Shown here: positions 35,579 through 43,691 of the stretch, one piece after another | How positions within the stretch are numbered: the stretch's first letter is position 1 | Layout: each line of letters starts with the position of its first letter | NCBI RefSeq assembly: GCF_001553605.1 | Contig: NZ_CP014229.1 | Coordinates: forward strand, 1,454,501 to 1,518,500 | Length of the DNA: 64,000 nucleotides | Direction: 5' to 3' | Source of the DNA: Desulfovibrio fairfieldensis | Lineage (GTDB): Bacteria > Desulfobacterota > Desulfovibrionia > Desulfovibrionales > Desulfovibrionaceae | Notes under the pieces: model-generated | The model's input: the letters and a program-made list of their open reading frames with translations, nothing else | Databases searched by the model: none | What the model was told of the DNA's origin: nothing | Program-made: the position numbers and the translations under genes

Positions 35579-36658
35579 GTCTTGCGCCCTGGCTTCCACG
35601 CGCTCCGCTAACGCCTCAAGCATGCTGATCAGCTTGTCTTTGCCGCTGGCGGATTCCTCCTGTTGCGGAGGCTGTTCCTGTTCCATCTCCTGCGCGCTGC
35701 CGAGGCGCGCGCTCAAGGTGGCAATACGCTGCTGCAGGTCGGCGCTCTCCTCCGGGGCCACCGCCACCGCAGCCAACTCATGGTAAATATCCAGCGCTCC
35801 CTTGATATCCCCCTGCTCCGCCAGAACTTCGGCCATGGAGCGGGTACGCAGAGAAAAGCGCTCTTCGCTGTCGTCAGCGTCGTCCGCGTTGCTCGCCGGT
35901 TGCGTGTCCGCGACATCGGAGGCCTGAACCGTTACGGCAGCAGTTTTTTCCCTGCCCGGCATTTCCAAAGGCTCCGGCAGGGCCTCGTCTTCGGCCATGG
36001 CCGTGTCGGGATCAAAACCTTCTCCGTCCGCTTCCTCAAAAGGGACGTCGTCATCCTCAACCGCTGTTCCGGCGGAAAATTTCTTGAGAGTCAGGTCAAG
36101 CTTCAGATCGTCTTCCTCCGGCAACAACGGCAGAGGCGCGCTTTCACTCAGGAGCGCGTCCTGGCCCGGTGCAGGCTGACCCGGCATTTGCGCGGCGGCG
36201 TCCACTGTCCGGGACCGAAAACCAGAAGAATTTTGCTGCGATTGCGGCTCATCCAGCAACGAGGCAATGCCGCGGTCCAGCACTTCATGCAGGGAGATGG
36301 GGCCACGCATGAAATGCGCGGCCAGAAAACGCAGCACCGAGGCGGTATCCGGCGAACCGTCCGACGCGGACAGGCAGGCGGCCCAGGCCTGCCAGAAACC
36401 CGCATATGCGGAAAACATGGAACTGAGTTTGTCTATTTGCCTGGCGCAGGCCTCGCGGCGGCCAGTTTCATGCAAAAGCTCAATAAAAAAAAGACGCGCT
36501 TCCAAAAACTCGCCATGGCGCTCCAGTCCATGTTCCAGCACGGCCACGGCTTCGTCAAAGCGCTGCTCCTCAGCCAGCATGCGCGCCAGAGGGAAAAAAA
36601 CCTTGGAATTGGGCTCCAGTTCCAGAACCTCTTTATACCATTCAATTTTTTCCGTCAT
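35576..36658 (-). CDS. tetratricopeptide-repeat protein
   Basis: The 360-aa protein opens with TPR-type helices (YKEVLELEPNSKVFFPLARMLAEEQRFDEAVAVLEHGLER is split over residues 7-45) and ends with another (LAEQGDIKGALDIYHELAAV) before a Glu/Gln-rich tail. The middle (~130-270) is acidic and disordered. It has no signal peptide, so it is cytoplasmic, or attached through its partner. ATG 36658 overlaps the ftsB-like gene by 17 bp, which suggests joint function, possibly at the septum. The TAG stop lies on a MITE edge. Confidence 0.8.
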   Translation of the reverse strand: MTEKIEWYKEVLELEPNSKVFFPLARMLAEEQRFDEAVAVLEHGLERHGEFLEARLFFIELLHETGRREACARQIDKLSSMFSAYAGFWQAWAACLSASDGSPDTASVLRFLAAHFMRGPISLHEVLDRGIASLLDEPQSQQNSSGFRSRTVDAAAQMPGQPAPGQDALLSESAPLPLLPEEDDLKLDLTLKKFSAGTAVEDDDVPFEEADGEGFDPDTAMAEDEALPEPLEMPGREKTAAVTVQASDVADTQPASNADDADDSEERFSLRTRSMAEVLAEQGDIKGALDIYHELAAVAVAPEESADLQQRIATLSARLGSAQEMEQEQPPQQEESASGKDKLISMLEALAERVEARAQD

Positions 36659-36965
36659 TGTCCGCGGCTCCCTGTCCGGTTTTGGCCGACTTTCCAAAAA
36701 GATACAGCACTTCGTTATCCCGCACGTAATGCAGGCGCTGGCGAATCATTTTTTCCACATACTGGTTATCGGACTGCAGCAGACGGATTTCCCGGCTCAG
36801 CGCCAGATTTTCCGCGTCCAGACCGGCGACCTGCTCCTGCAGAGCGGCATACTGCCTCTTGAGTTCGCGGTATTCCATAAGACCGGTGGGCCCCCAGATC
36901 ATGCGACTGAACAGAACCACATTGATGAGCCCCAGAGCCACGAGAATGAACACACGCCAGAACAT
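36642..36965 (-). CDS. FtsB/DivIC-type septum-formation protein
   Basis: The 107-aa protein has one N-terminal membrane helix (residues 2-21) followed by a coiled coil (EYRELKRQYAALQEQVAGLDAEN spans ~31-53) and the typical RQRLHYVRDNEVLYLFG near 75-91. FtsB links FtsL and FtsQ in the divisome. It lies two bases after the 84-aa gene and overlaps the TPR gene. The role is inferred from topology and the conserved C-terminal motif. Confidence 0.85.
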   Translation of the reverse strand: MFWRVFILVALGLINVVLFSRMIWGPTGLMEYRELKRQYAALQEQVAGLDAENLALSREIRLLQSDNQYVEKMIRQRLHYVRDNEVLYLFGKSAKTGQGAADNDGKN

Positions 36966-36967
36966 GA

Positions 36968-37222
36968 TTACTGCAAAAGACGTTTCTGTTGCGGCTGCCC
37001 CCTGCGGGAAAGCCTGAGTTCAGCGAGAAAACTGGCCGTGGCGTTTTCAAGACGTTGCACGTCGTCCTCCGCCAGATTCATACGGTCCACGCGCTGTAAA
37101 TAGTCCTTGAGGGTGGAAAGCTCTTCGTCGAAATGTCGCCCCCAGATCTCGGCACGCATGTCGGGCTCCAGATCCAGAATGGTCTGGATGCAGTTTTTGA
37201 GGCGGATCTGCAACGTGCTCAT
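36968..37222 (-). CDS. small conserved-looking cytoplasmic protein, 84 aa
   Basis: A charged, helical protein (IRLKNCIQTILDLEPDMRAEIWG, then STLKDYLQRVDRMNLAEDDVQRLE) without membrane segment or known motif. Its ATG overlaps the pgsA stop (ATGA), and ftsB follows two bases after its stop, so it is firmly inside the pgsA-ftsB-TPR operon. I do not recognise the family. Confidence 0.72.
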   Translation of the reverse strand: MSTLQIRLKNCIQTILDLEPDMRAEIWGRHFDEELSTLKDYLQRVDRMNLAEDDVQRLENATASFLAELRLSRRGQPQQKRLLQ

Positions 37223-37782
37223 GCAACCTTCCCGGGCTGAACCTTATCGCAGGCATGCCGGTAAAAATAATAACAGTAGTTGACGCCGGAGATCAGAGCC
37301 AGGGCCAAGGCCACATAGAGCAGCACTTCGCCGATGGGCCAGAGCGCGACGCCGAACAGGGGATAATGCAGGATCAAGGGCACGATGGCCACAATCTGCA
37401 GCACGGTTTTGGCCTTGCCGAACTTGTCGGCGGCCAGCACGATGCCCTCGTCGATGGCCATGGCGCGCAAGCCGGTCACCACCAGTTCCCGGCAGACGAT
37501 GACGATCACCACCCAGGCCGGAGCCCAGCCCAGCTTGACGAACATGATCAGCACCGAGCAGATCAGCACTTTGTCGGCCAGCGGATCCAGAAATTTGCCC
37601 ATGCTGGTGACCATGTTTTCACGCCGGGCGATGTAGCCGTCCATCCAGTCGGTTATGGCGGCGAAAATAAAGGCCAGCGCGGCCAATATGCAAAATGCGG
37701 GGCCTTCAAAATACAGCAGAACAACGACCAGAGGCGCCATCAGAATGCGCAACAAGGTAATTTTATTGGCAAGGTTGAGCAT
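37219..37782 (-). CDS. pgsA: CDP-diacylglycerol-glycerol-3-phosphate 3-phosphatidyltransferase
   Basis: The 187-aa membrane enzyme makes phosphatidylglycerol phosphate. The CDP-alcohol phosphotransferase motif is DWMDGYIARRENMVTSMGKF followed by LDPLADK, which contains the required DG-AR-G-D-D spacing. About four to five hydrophobic helices are present and the length is normal. It is the first gene of a four-gene minus-strand operon. Confidence 0.95.
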   Translation of the reverse strand: MLNLANKITLLRILMAPLVVVLLYFEGPAFCILAALAFIFAAITDWMDGYIARRENMVTSMGKFLDPLADKVLICSVLIMFVKLGWAPAWVVIVIVCRELVVTGLRAMAIDEGIVLAADKFGKAKTVLQIVAIVPLILHYPLFGVALWPIGEVLLYVALALALISGVNYCYYFYRHACDKVQPGKVA

Positions 37783-37896
37783 TGTTCCTCTCTGGCGTTT
37801 CCATCGGAATTTTTTGCTTTTCTAGCACAAAAGCGCGGGGGAGAAAAGAAGAAATATCCCGCCTTGCGGCGGACTCGCGCGGTCTCGGCATGAAAA

Positions 37897-37924
37897 AGGG
37901 GCCCCTCCGGCTGAAGGGACCCCT
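37897..37924 (-). terminator. terminator after mrp
   Basis: On the minus strand AGGGG-CCCT pairs with AGGG-CCCCT around a small bulge and is followed by TTTTT, six bases after the mrp stop codon. Confidence 0.85.
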
Positions 37925-37929
37925 GAAGC

Positions 37930-38844
37930 TCAGGAATTGGGGCTGGACAGGGCTTCCAGGCTGTTGTCCGCAGCCTCCGCAATGGCATCGGCCAGAGCCA
38001 GAAAGGCCGACTTGGCCGGGCCGTCGCTTTCCAGATAGACCACGGGCACGCCCCGGTCGGCGGCCACCACCGTGGCCGGGTCCAGGGGAATGGCTCCCAG
38101 GAACTTGAGCCCGTAACGCCGGGCCAGCTCCTCGCCGCCGCCCTTCTTAAAGAGATCAATCTCAGTGTGGCAATGCGGGCAGACCAGTCCGCTCATATTT
38201 TCCACCACGCCCAGCACGTTGGCATTGGCATACTGGAGGAAATTCACCGCCTTGCGTACGTCGGCCAGGGAAATTTCCTGCGGGGTTGTCACCACCACGC
38301 AAAGCGCGTCGGGGATGCTCTTGAGCACGGTCATGTGCTCGTCGCCGGTGCCGGGAGGCGAATCGATCAGCAGGAAGTCGAGATTGCCCCATTTCACGTC
38401 CGCGAGAAACTGGCGGATGGCGGAGGACTTTTTGGGTCCGCGCCAGAGAATGGCCTGGTCCTTATCCTGCAACAGCGAGTCCATGGAAATGACGGATAGA
38501 TTCTCATTGTAGGCGGCGGGCAGCATCAGCTCGCTACCGGGGTCCACTTCAACGGTGCTGGTGAGGCCCAGCAGGTTGGGCACGCTGGGGCCGTGCATAT
38601 CCACATCCAGGATGCCCACTTTGAAGCCGCGCCGGGCCAGGGCGGCGGCGGTGTTCACCGTCACCGAGCTTTTGCCCACGCCGCCCTTACCGCTCATGAC
38701 GAAAATTTTATGGCGGATATGCCCTAAAGTGGCGGCAATGACCCTGTCCTGGCGGGCCATCAGATCATTGCAGTTCCCATCGCCCCCCTTGTCCGTGGAA
38801 CTGGAGCAGGATGAAGCGGAAGAACAGGAAGAACAGGAAGACAT
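37930..38844 (-). CDS. mrp: Mrp/NBP35-type P-loop ATPase, iron-sulfur carrier
   Basis: The 304-aa ATPase loads or carries Fe-S clusters. Its deviant Walker A is MSGKGGVGKSS near residue 50, with LDVDMHGPSVPNLLG and DSPPGTGDEH downstream. The cluster-binding CPHC motif is in LVCPHCHTE near 233. The N-terminus is a Ser/Cys repeat (six Cys in the first 26 residues if CNDL is counted), resembling the cysteine-rich start of NBP35-type proteins. AAGGAG precedes the ATG. pcm lies 37 bp upstream on the same strand. Confidence 0.93.
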   Translation of the reverse strand: MSSCSSCSSASSCSSSTDKGGDGNCNDLMARQDRVIAATLGHIRHKIFVMSGKGGVGKSSVTVNTAAALARRGFKVGILDVDMHGPSVPNLLGLTSTVEVDPGSELMLPAAYNENLSVISMDSLLQDKDQAILWRGPKKSSAIRQFLADVKWGNLDFLLIDSPPGTGDEHMTVLKSIPDALCVVVTTPQEISLADVRKAVNFLQYANANVLGVVENMSGLVCPHCHTEIDLFKKGGGEELARRYGLKFLGAIPLDPATVVAADRGVPVVYLESDGPAKSAFLALADAIAEAADNSLEALSSPNS

Positions 38845-38881
38845 GACATCTCCTTCATTATGTTGGCGGAATTCCAGAAAC

Positions 38882-39601
38882 TCAGCGGGACGACGGTTGC
38901 CAGCCGTGGTCGCCTACCAGATCCACAAAAATGACCGAGCCGAGATCCTCGCTGCAGATGCGGCCCTGTTCTTTGCGCAGGCGCATCAGCCGTTGCGTGC
39001 GCGGCCGCGTGCCCACGGGGATGAGCAAAATGCCGCCCTCATCCAACTGCTCCAGCAAAGGACGGGGGATTTCGGGGCCGCCTGCGGTAACGATGATGCG
39101 CTCAAACGGAGCCGCCTCAGGAACCCCCAGAGTACCGTCACGCCGCTGCATGTGGATACCGCGAAGGCCCAGTTGCCGCAAGAGGGCGCCGGTATTCAGG
39201 TAGAGTTCGCGCAGACGCTCCACGGTAAAGACGGTGCAGCCCATGGTGGCCAGCACGGCCGCCTGATAACCGGAGCCGGTGCCGATTTCCAGTACGCGCA
39301 TGCCCCGCTCCACTTCCAGCAGCTCGCTCATCAGAGCGACGATATAGGGCTGGGAAATGGTCTGACCATAACCGATGGGCAGGGGGGTATCCTCATAAGC
39401 CTGGGCGCGCAGAGCCTCCTGCACGAAAAGATGCCGGGGCACGGCGGCCATGGCCGCCAGCACGCCGGGATGGCTGATGCCTCTGGCCTCCAGCTGCTCG
39501 CGCACCATCCGGCGGCGCAAGCGCTTGGGGTCTACCTGCTGGTCCCGCGCGCCCTGCGCGTTGGGGAAAGCCTGGCCATATGGATATCTGCCGCTCTGCA
39601 T
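38882..39601 (-). CDS. pcm: protein-L-isoaspartate O-methyltransferase
   Basis: The ~239-aa enzyme methylates isoaspartyl residues in aged proteins. It has [20 protein letters not shown] (substrate loop), the SAM motif [16 protein letters not shown] and [18 protein letters not shown]. The start is uncertain: ATG 39601 and internal ATG codons lack good ribosome sites, and the ORF extends to 39673. The family core begins near residue 30 of this model. It is divergent from the M23 peptidase gene. Confidence 0.92.
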   Translation of the reverse strand: MQSGRYPYGQAFPNAQGARDQQVDPKRLRRRMVREQLEARGISHPGVLAAMAAVPRHLFVQEALRAQAYEDTPLPIGYGQTISQPYIVALMSELLEVERGMRVLEIGTGSGYQAAVLATMGCTVFTVERLRELYLNTGALLRQLGLRGIHMQRRDGTLGVPEAAPFERIIVTAGGPEIPRPLLEQLDEGGILLIPVGTRPRTQRLMRLRKEQGRICSEDLGSVIFVDLVGDHGWQPSSR

Positions 39602-39759
39602 ACTGCGGAAGAAGAAACAGATTTTAGCAGTCAAGTCAATGCGCGGGCACGCCGACGGACAGGGGCGCTTCATGCACGGTCAAGAAAATATCAAGACTTT
39701 TCCTTGAAAATCACCGTTCTTTGTGCAAACATTTCAAACACCGTCACGAGGAGTTCCTG

Positions 39760-41082
39760 ATGCGCAAAAAAGGTATATTTTCCACTGTGTTAGTTCTGCT
39801 GGTCGTAGCCGCCCTGGTTGTCGGCGGCTATACTTTTTTTAAGGATATGGACGGCCCGGTCGTCCAGGTTTCGCCTAATACCGGCAGAGTCTCGCCGGCC
39901 ACAGTGCTGCAGATCCGCATGGACGATCCCTCCGGCATCCGCGCGCTGACTGTGGGCATTCGCAAAAACAACGTGCTCAATGTGATCTTCAACAAGCATT
40001 TTGAAGAGTACCTGCCTGAGCGGGTGGTGAACGTCCCCCTGAAGGACGCCAACCTGCGCGAAGGAGCTTTTGATTTGGAAATCCGCGCCACGGACGGCTC
40101 TCTGGCGGGCTTCGGCCAGGGCAACACCCGCACCGTGCAACTGCCCATGCGCCTGGACACCCAGCCGCCGCGCATTTCCGTCAAAACCCTGCCGCCCAAT
40201 GTGCGCCGGGGCGGGTCGGCGGTGGTTCGCTACACCATTGATGAAGACGTAAGCAACAGCGGCGTGCTTGTGGCAGGCTATTTTGTGCCCGGCTTCCTGC
40301 AAAAGGACGGCAGCTACCTCTGCTTCTTCCCCTTCCCCTATACCATGACCGCCCGCGACTTCAAAAACGCGGTGGAGATCACGGCCACAGACTTGGCCGG
40401 CAATGTGACTAAAAGTCGCCTGACGGTCATGGCCTATGAACGCAACTTCAAAAGCGACAGCCTGGAACTGAAGGACGATTTTCTGCTTTCGGTGGAGAAC
40501 AAACTGCGCAATCTGGCCCCCAACGCCGCCAATCCGCTTGAATGCTACCTCTATATCAACAATCAGGTACGCGCCGCCAATGTGCAGACCCTGCGTGAAA
40601 TCGGCAAGGATACCGCGGCGGCCATGCTCTGGAGCGGCGCCTTCACGCGGCTGCCCCGCTCCGCCGCGCGGGCCGGTTTTGCCGATCACCGTTTCTTCCA
40701 TTATCAGGGCAAACTGGTGGGCGAATCCTTCCACCTGGGTTTCGACCTGGCTTCAGTGCGCAATGCCGACGTGCCCGCCGCCAACAGCGGCCGCGTCGTC
40801 TATACGGGCGATCTGGGTATTTACGGCAACCTCGTGGTCATTGACCACGGCCTCGGGCTCATGTCCCTGTACTCCCATTTGAGTGAAATCCAGGTCAACA
40901 AGGGCGACGTGGTCAAGAAGGGTCAGACCATCGCCCGCACGGGCAGCACCGGCCTGGCTTTCGGAGATCATCTGCATTTCGGCATGCTGGTGGGCGGTGT
41001 TGAAGTGACGCCTTTGGAATGGATCGACCCCAAGTGGGTGCGCGACAATATCACCGGCAGGTTGGAAGCCGCTGCCAATTAG
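39760..41082 (+). CDS. M23 (LytM) metallopeptidase, membrane-anchored
   Basis: The 440-aa protein has an N-terminal signal anchor (residues 5-25) and so faces the periplasm. After an Ig-like/beta-rich region (~30-240) comes the LytM domain, with zinc ligands in FHLGFDLAS (HxxxD, near 326) and GDHLHFGM (HxH, near 407). Both motifs are intact, so it is probably an active endopeptidase cutting peptidoglycan crosslinks rather than an EnvC-type activator. GAGGAG precedes ATG 39760. The TAG stop codon is the left edge of repeat R5. Confidence 0.9.
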   Translation: MRKKGIFSTVLVLLVVAALVVGGYTFFKDMDGPVVQVSPNTGRVSPATVLQIRMDDPSGIRALTVGIRKNNVLNVIFNKHFEEYLPERVVNVPLKDANLREGAFDLEIRATDGSLAGFGQGNTRTVQLPMRLDTQPPRISVKTLPPNVRRGGSAVVRYTIDEDVSNSGVLVAGYFVPGFLQKDGSYLCFFPFPYTMTARDFKNAVEITATDLAGNVTKSRLTVMAYERNFKSDSLELKDDFLLSVENKLRNLAPNAANPLECYLYINNQVRAANVQTLREIGKDTAAAMLWSGAFTRLPRSAARAGFADHRFFHYQGKLVGESFHLGFDLASVRNADVPAANSGRVVYTGDLGIYGNLVVIDHGLGLMSLYSHLSEIQVNKGDVVKKGQTIARTGSTGLAFGDHLHFGMLVGGVEVTPLEWIDPKWVRDNITGRLEAAAN

Positions 41083-41224
41083 AGCAATTTCACTTTGAAA
41101 TTGCTCTAATACCGAACACTGTGGTGATGCGCGCCGCGAAGCGGCGTGGATTCCGGCGAAAACCACGTTTTTTGCCGGGATGATCCCTTTGAAACGTATA
41201 GCGTTTCAAAGGCAATCTGCTCTA
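41080..41224. repeat. TAGAGCA...TGCTCTA repeat (copy R5)
   Basis: The element begins with a perfect 13-bp palindrome TAGAGCAATTTCA-CTT-TGAAATTGCTCTA and ends CAATCTGCTCTA. Its reverse complement aligns along its whole length with R4 (35295-35433), with the same four hairpins. The left TA is part of the M23 gene's stop codon. Confidence 0.8.
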
Positions 41225-41310
41225 AGGCAAAAAGACTCCGCGCAGACGGCGACGCAAGCATGCTCTTGCCGCAGATGCTGCCAGGGAAGCTGCATAATTC
41301 CAGTTAACGA

Positions 41311-41349
41311 AACAGCCCCGCTGATGCAGAAGACATCAGCGGGGCTGTT
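41311..41349. terminator. strong convergent hairpin terminator
   Basis: A perfect 16-bp stem AACAGCCCCGCTGATG/CATCAGCGGGGCTGTT with a 7-base loop lies between the convergent M23 and YHS-like genes. Short T runs on both sides suit it to end both transcripts. Confidence 0.82.
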
Positions 41350-41424
41350 AATTTTGACTGCGGATCGGCGAGTCGGACCAAAGGCAGATATGCGCCTCTG
41401 CCTTGCGCGGCGGCGAAGCAGAAA

Positions 41425-41718
41425 TTATTCGCGGGGAGGCAGTTCGCGGCCGCCTTCTTCCAGGCGCTGCAGGAATTTGTCCCGACAGTCATAGCTGCAA
41501 AAGCGATATACCTTGTCGCCGTCGCGCACGGAGATATTACCGTCCACTGAAACATAGGTCCCGCACTCGGGATCCTTGACCATTTCACCGGCGGCCACTT
41601 TGCGTTCCAAGTCAGCGGCGCTCTCTTCCTTGTTTATCTTTTTTTTCTTAAGCACGTCATTGGCGAAGAGACGGTACAGAACATAGATCGCCACGATCAA
41701 AATAAGCCATTTCAACAT
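41425..41718 (-). CDS. membrane-anchored YHS/TRASH-like metal-binding protein
   Basis: The 97-aa protein has one N-terminal helix (residues 3-19), a lysine-rich stop (KKKKINKEE), and a small domain with DPECGTYV and FCSYDCRDKF. The three cysteines in this spacing match YHS/PP0621-type metal-binding modules. The role is unknown; proteins of this kind are often single-pass anchors with a cytoplasmic or periplasmic metal knuckle. It lies between folK (same strand, 143 bp upstream) and the strong terminator. Confidence 0.75.
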   Translation of the reverse strand: MLKWLILIVAIYVLYRLFANDVLKKKKINKEESAADLERKVAAGEMVKDPECGTYVSVDGNISVRDGDKVYRFCSYDCRDKFLQRLEEGGRELPPRE

Positions 41719-41861
41719 TCGTTATGCTCCTTTCACCGTTCCGAGCATGCTGCGCCGCAACGGAATATGGCGTATGGTTCGCGCGGAGCTTGTGCTCCAC
41801 GTCTTTCGGGCGTCATGCCGCTTCGGACCGCTGACGACATTAGCACAGAGAGGGGAACGCG

Positions 41862-42392
41862 TCACTGAAAAATTCTGCACCCGTCCAGCCTGTAGTTCAG
41901 GCGCGCCAGCCATTGCGTGGCGGCGGTTCCCTCAATGCGGACCTGAGGTGCGATATCCAGAAGAGGCACCAGAGCAAAGGCTCGTTGCGTCAGACGCGGA
42001 TGCGGTACGCGACAGGCGGGATCGGAACAATGCTCCTCGCCGAAGAGCAGAAGGTCCGCATCAATGGCGCGCGGGCCGTAACGCAAAGCCGGGTCCGGGC
42101 TGCGGACACGCCCGAGGGTGCTTTCCAGCCGGAGCATGGCCGCCAACAGACGCCGTGGACGCCATACCGGCGCGAGTATGAGTTCCACCACCTGGTTCAG
42201 AAACCAAGGCTGCTCCGTATACCCCTGCGGTTCCGTGCTGTACAAGGGCGACGCCGCACTCAGGCGCAATTCCGGCAGGCGGGAAAGTCCTTCACGAGCC
42301 CGCGCCAGCATGGCCTCCGCCTCGGGGCTGTTGGAACCCAGCCCCACATACGCCCGAATCTCTTCATGCAGCGCCGTGTGATTTTCCGTCAT
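41862..42392 (-). CDS. folK: 2-amino-4-hydroxy-6-hydroxymethyldihydropteridine pyrophosphokinase
   Basis: The 176-aa enzyme transfers pyrophosphate in folate synthesis. It starts AYVGLGSN, then has QPWFLNQVVEL and the signature RYGPRAIDADLLLFG near residue 119. The length is normal. The ATG lies 18 bp after the diguanylate cyclase stop, so the two are probably cotranscribed without any obvious functional link. Confidence 0.94.
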   Translation of the reverse strand: MTENHTALHEEIRAYVGLGSNSPEAEAMLARAREGLSRLPELRLSAASPLYSTEPQGYTEQPWFLNQVVELILAPVWRPRRLLAAMLRLESTLGRVRSPDPALRYGPRAIDADLLLFGEEHCSDPACRVPHPRLTQRAFALVPLLDIAPQVRIEGTAATQWLARLNYRLDGCRIFQ

Positions 42393-42410
42393 AGGTATCG
42401 CCGCGAAGGT

Positions 42411-43370
42411 TCAAAGCAACTGTTTCATGGCCCGCTTGCGGGCGTAAAGACGGCTGTCCGCCCGCTTGATGAGGTCGGAAAGCGTATGGTCCTGGCCTTT
42501 TTTGAAAAAAGCGTGCCCCGCCGCAAAACTGAGGCGGGTGGTATTGGCCATATTGTAGGCTTCCTTGCGGTCTTCCAGATCCCGGAGCGCCCGCTCCAAA
42601 ATGCCGTTGTCGACGTCGGGCAGAAAAACCGCAAACTCGTCGCCGCCATATCGGTACACTTTGGCTGTGGCAGGCATGGACTCCTTGAGCAGGAAGGCGA
42701 AACTGCGGATCAGCTGATCGCCCGCAAGATGCCCCAAGCTGTCATTGATCAGCTTCAGGTTATTGAGATCAAACAGAACCATAGCCAGCGAATCTATTTC
42801 CGACAGACGCCCGGAAAGCTCAAGCAGATCGGTTTCATAGGCGTTGCGGTTGCCCAATTGCGTAAGGCTGTCGGTAAAAGCCAATTGATGGGTGCTGGCT
42901 ATATATTCATAGGCTTCCTTGCCGAAGCGGAAAGGAAAATACTCGTCCGGGTCTGTAACTTCATAAGGATGGGAAAGGTGCATATGCACCACTTTAAGCC
43001 GGTCGCCGAACAGGCGGTAGAAAAAACTCACCCGTTGGTGGCAGCGGATGAAGAGTTTGGTCTCCGGGTCCGACGTCACGTAATAACAGCCGGACACAAT
43101 ACAGGATTCCTCATCCTCATAGGGCACCAGATACTCTTCCTGCTCCATGGTGAAGGTTACGTCCTTCTCCTGGTCCAGAAGCGCCTTGGCCTTATCCAGG
43201 CCGGTGACGAACTGGGAACGCAGGGGGCCGATCCACATCACGTTTTCCACAAGCTGGTCCCAGACGAATTCTTCGTCACGGACATAGTGACGGTTCATGA
43301 TCTCGCTGGTCAGCGCCACGCCGCGCCGCCCCAGCGCGCCAACACTTGCTTCATTGTGAATGATATACAT
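42411..43370 (-). CDS. diguanylate cyclase with N-terminal NTF2-like sensory region
   Basis: The protein (319 aa from ATG 43370) ends in a GGDEF domain with an intact GGDEF at residues 242-246, plus FDLNNLKLINDSLGHLAGD, as needed for c-di-GMP synthesis. The RxxD inhibitory site five residues before GGDEF is absent. Residues ~15-140 (SEIMNRHYVRDEEFVWDQL, VTFTMEQEEY, GCYYVTSDPETKLFIRCHQR) have the alpha-beta pattern of SnoaL/NTF2-like domains, by inspection only. The start is uncertain because no good ribosome site is seen; the frame extends to 43454 inside repeat R6. Confidence 0.8.
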   Translation of the reverse strand: MYIIHNEASVGALGRRGVALTSEIMNRHYVRDEEFVWDQLVENVMWIGPLRSQFVTGLDKAKALLDQEKDVTFTMEQEEYLVPYEDEESCIVSGCYYVTSDPETKLFIRCHQRVSFFYRLFGDRLKVVHMHLSHPYEVTDPDEYFPFRFGKEAYEYIASTHQLAFTDSLTQLGNRNAYETDLLELSGRLSEIDSLAMVLFDLNNLKLINDSLGHLAGDQLIRSFAFLLKESMPATAKVYRYGGDEFAVFLPDVDNGILERALRDLEDRKEAYNMANTTRLSFAAGHAFFKKGQDHTLSDLIKRADSRLYARKRAMKQLL

Positions 43371-43439
43371 GATGCTTTGAACATAGCCGATTCGTCGGCC
43401 GGAGGGAAGCCCGCCAAGCCCCGGACAGCCGTTTTTTTC

Positions 43440-43655
43440 TACAGCATTTACCACTTGAAATGTTCGTTTGCGGCAGGAAAAGCCCGTCTACCCGCATTTC
43501 GCGACAAGGATTCGCAGACCAATTCTTGCGCCGAGCGTTGCATGCGTAACGACACGGTTACATCGCCGCAATCACTGTCGCCTTCGCAGGCAAGCTCTGC
43601 CTGCTTATGGATAGCGCGCAAAGCCGTTGGCTCATTCTATTCGTGAACTGCTCTA
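43440..43655. repeat. TACAGCA...TGCTCTA repeat (copy R6), longer version
   Basis: The left end is TACAGCATTTACCACTTGAAATGTTCG, split here as TACAGCATTT then ACTTGAAATG, related to R1/R2. The right end is GTGAACTGCTCTA, as in R2. About 90 bp in the middle (43530-43625) have no counterpart in R2. No gene is seen. Confidence 0.65.
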
Positions 43656-43691
43656 AAAGGGCACTTGCCCGGCGCGGGCAAGGCGGCTAGC

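Noticed and set aside
35171-35579. possible CRISPR array or REP cluster
   Set aside because: The units are different from one another, have no equal-length repeats and spacers, and are bounded by TA; no cas gene is near.
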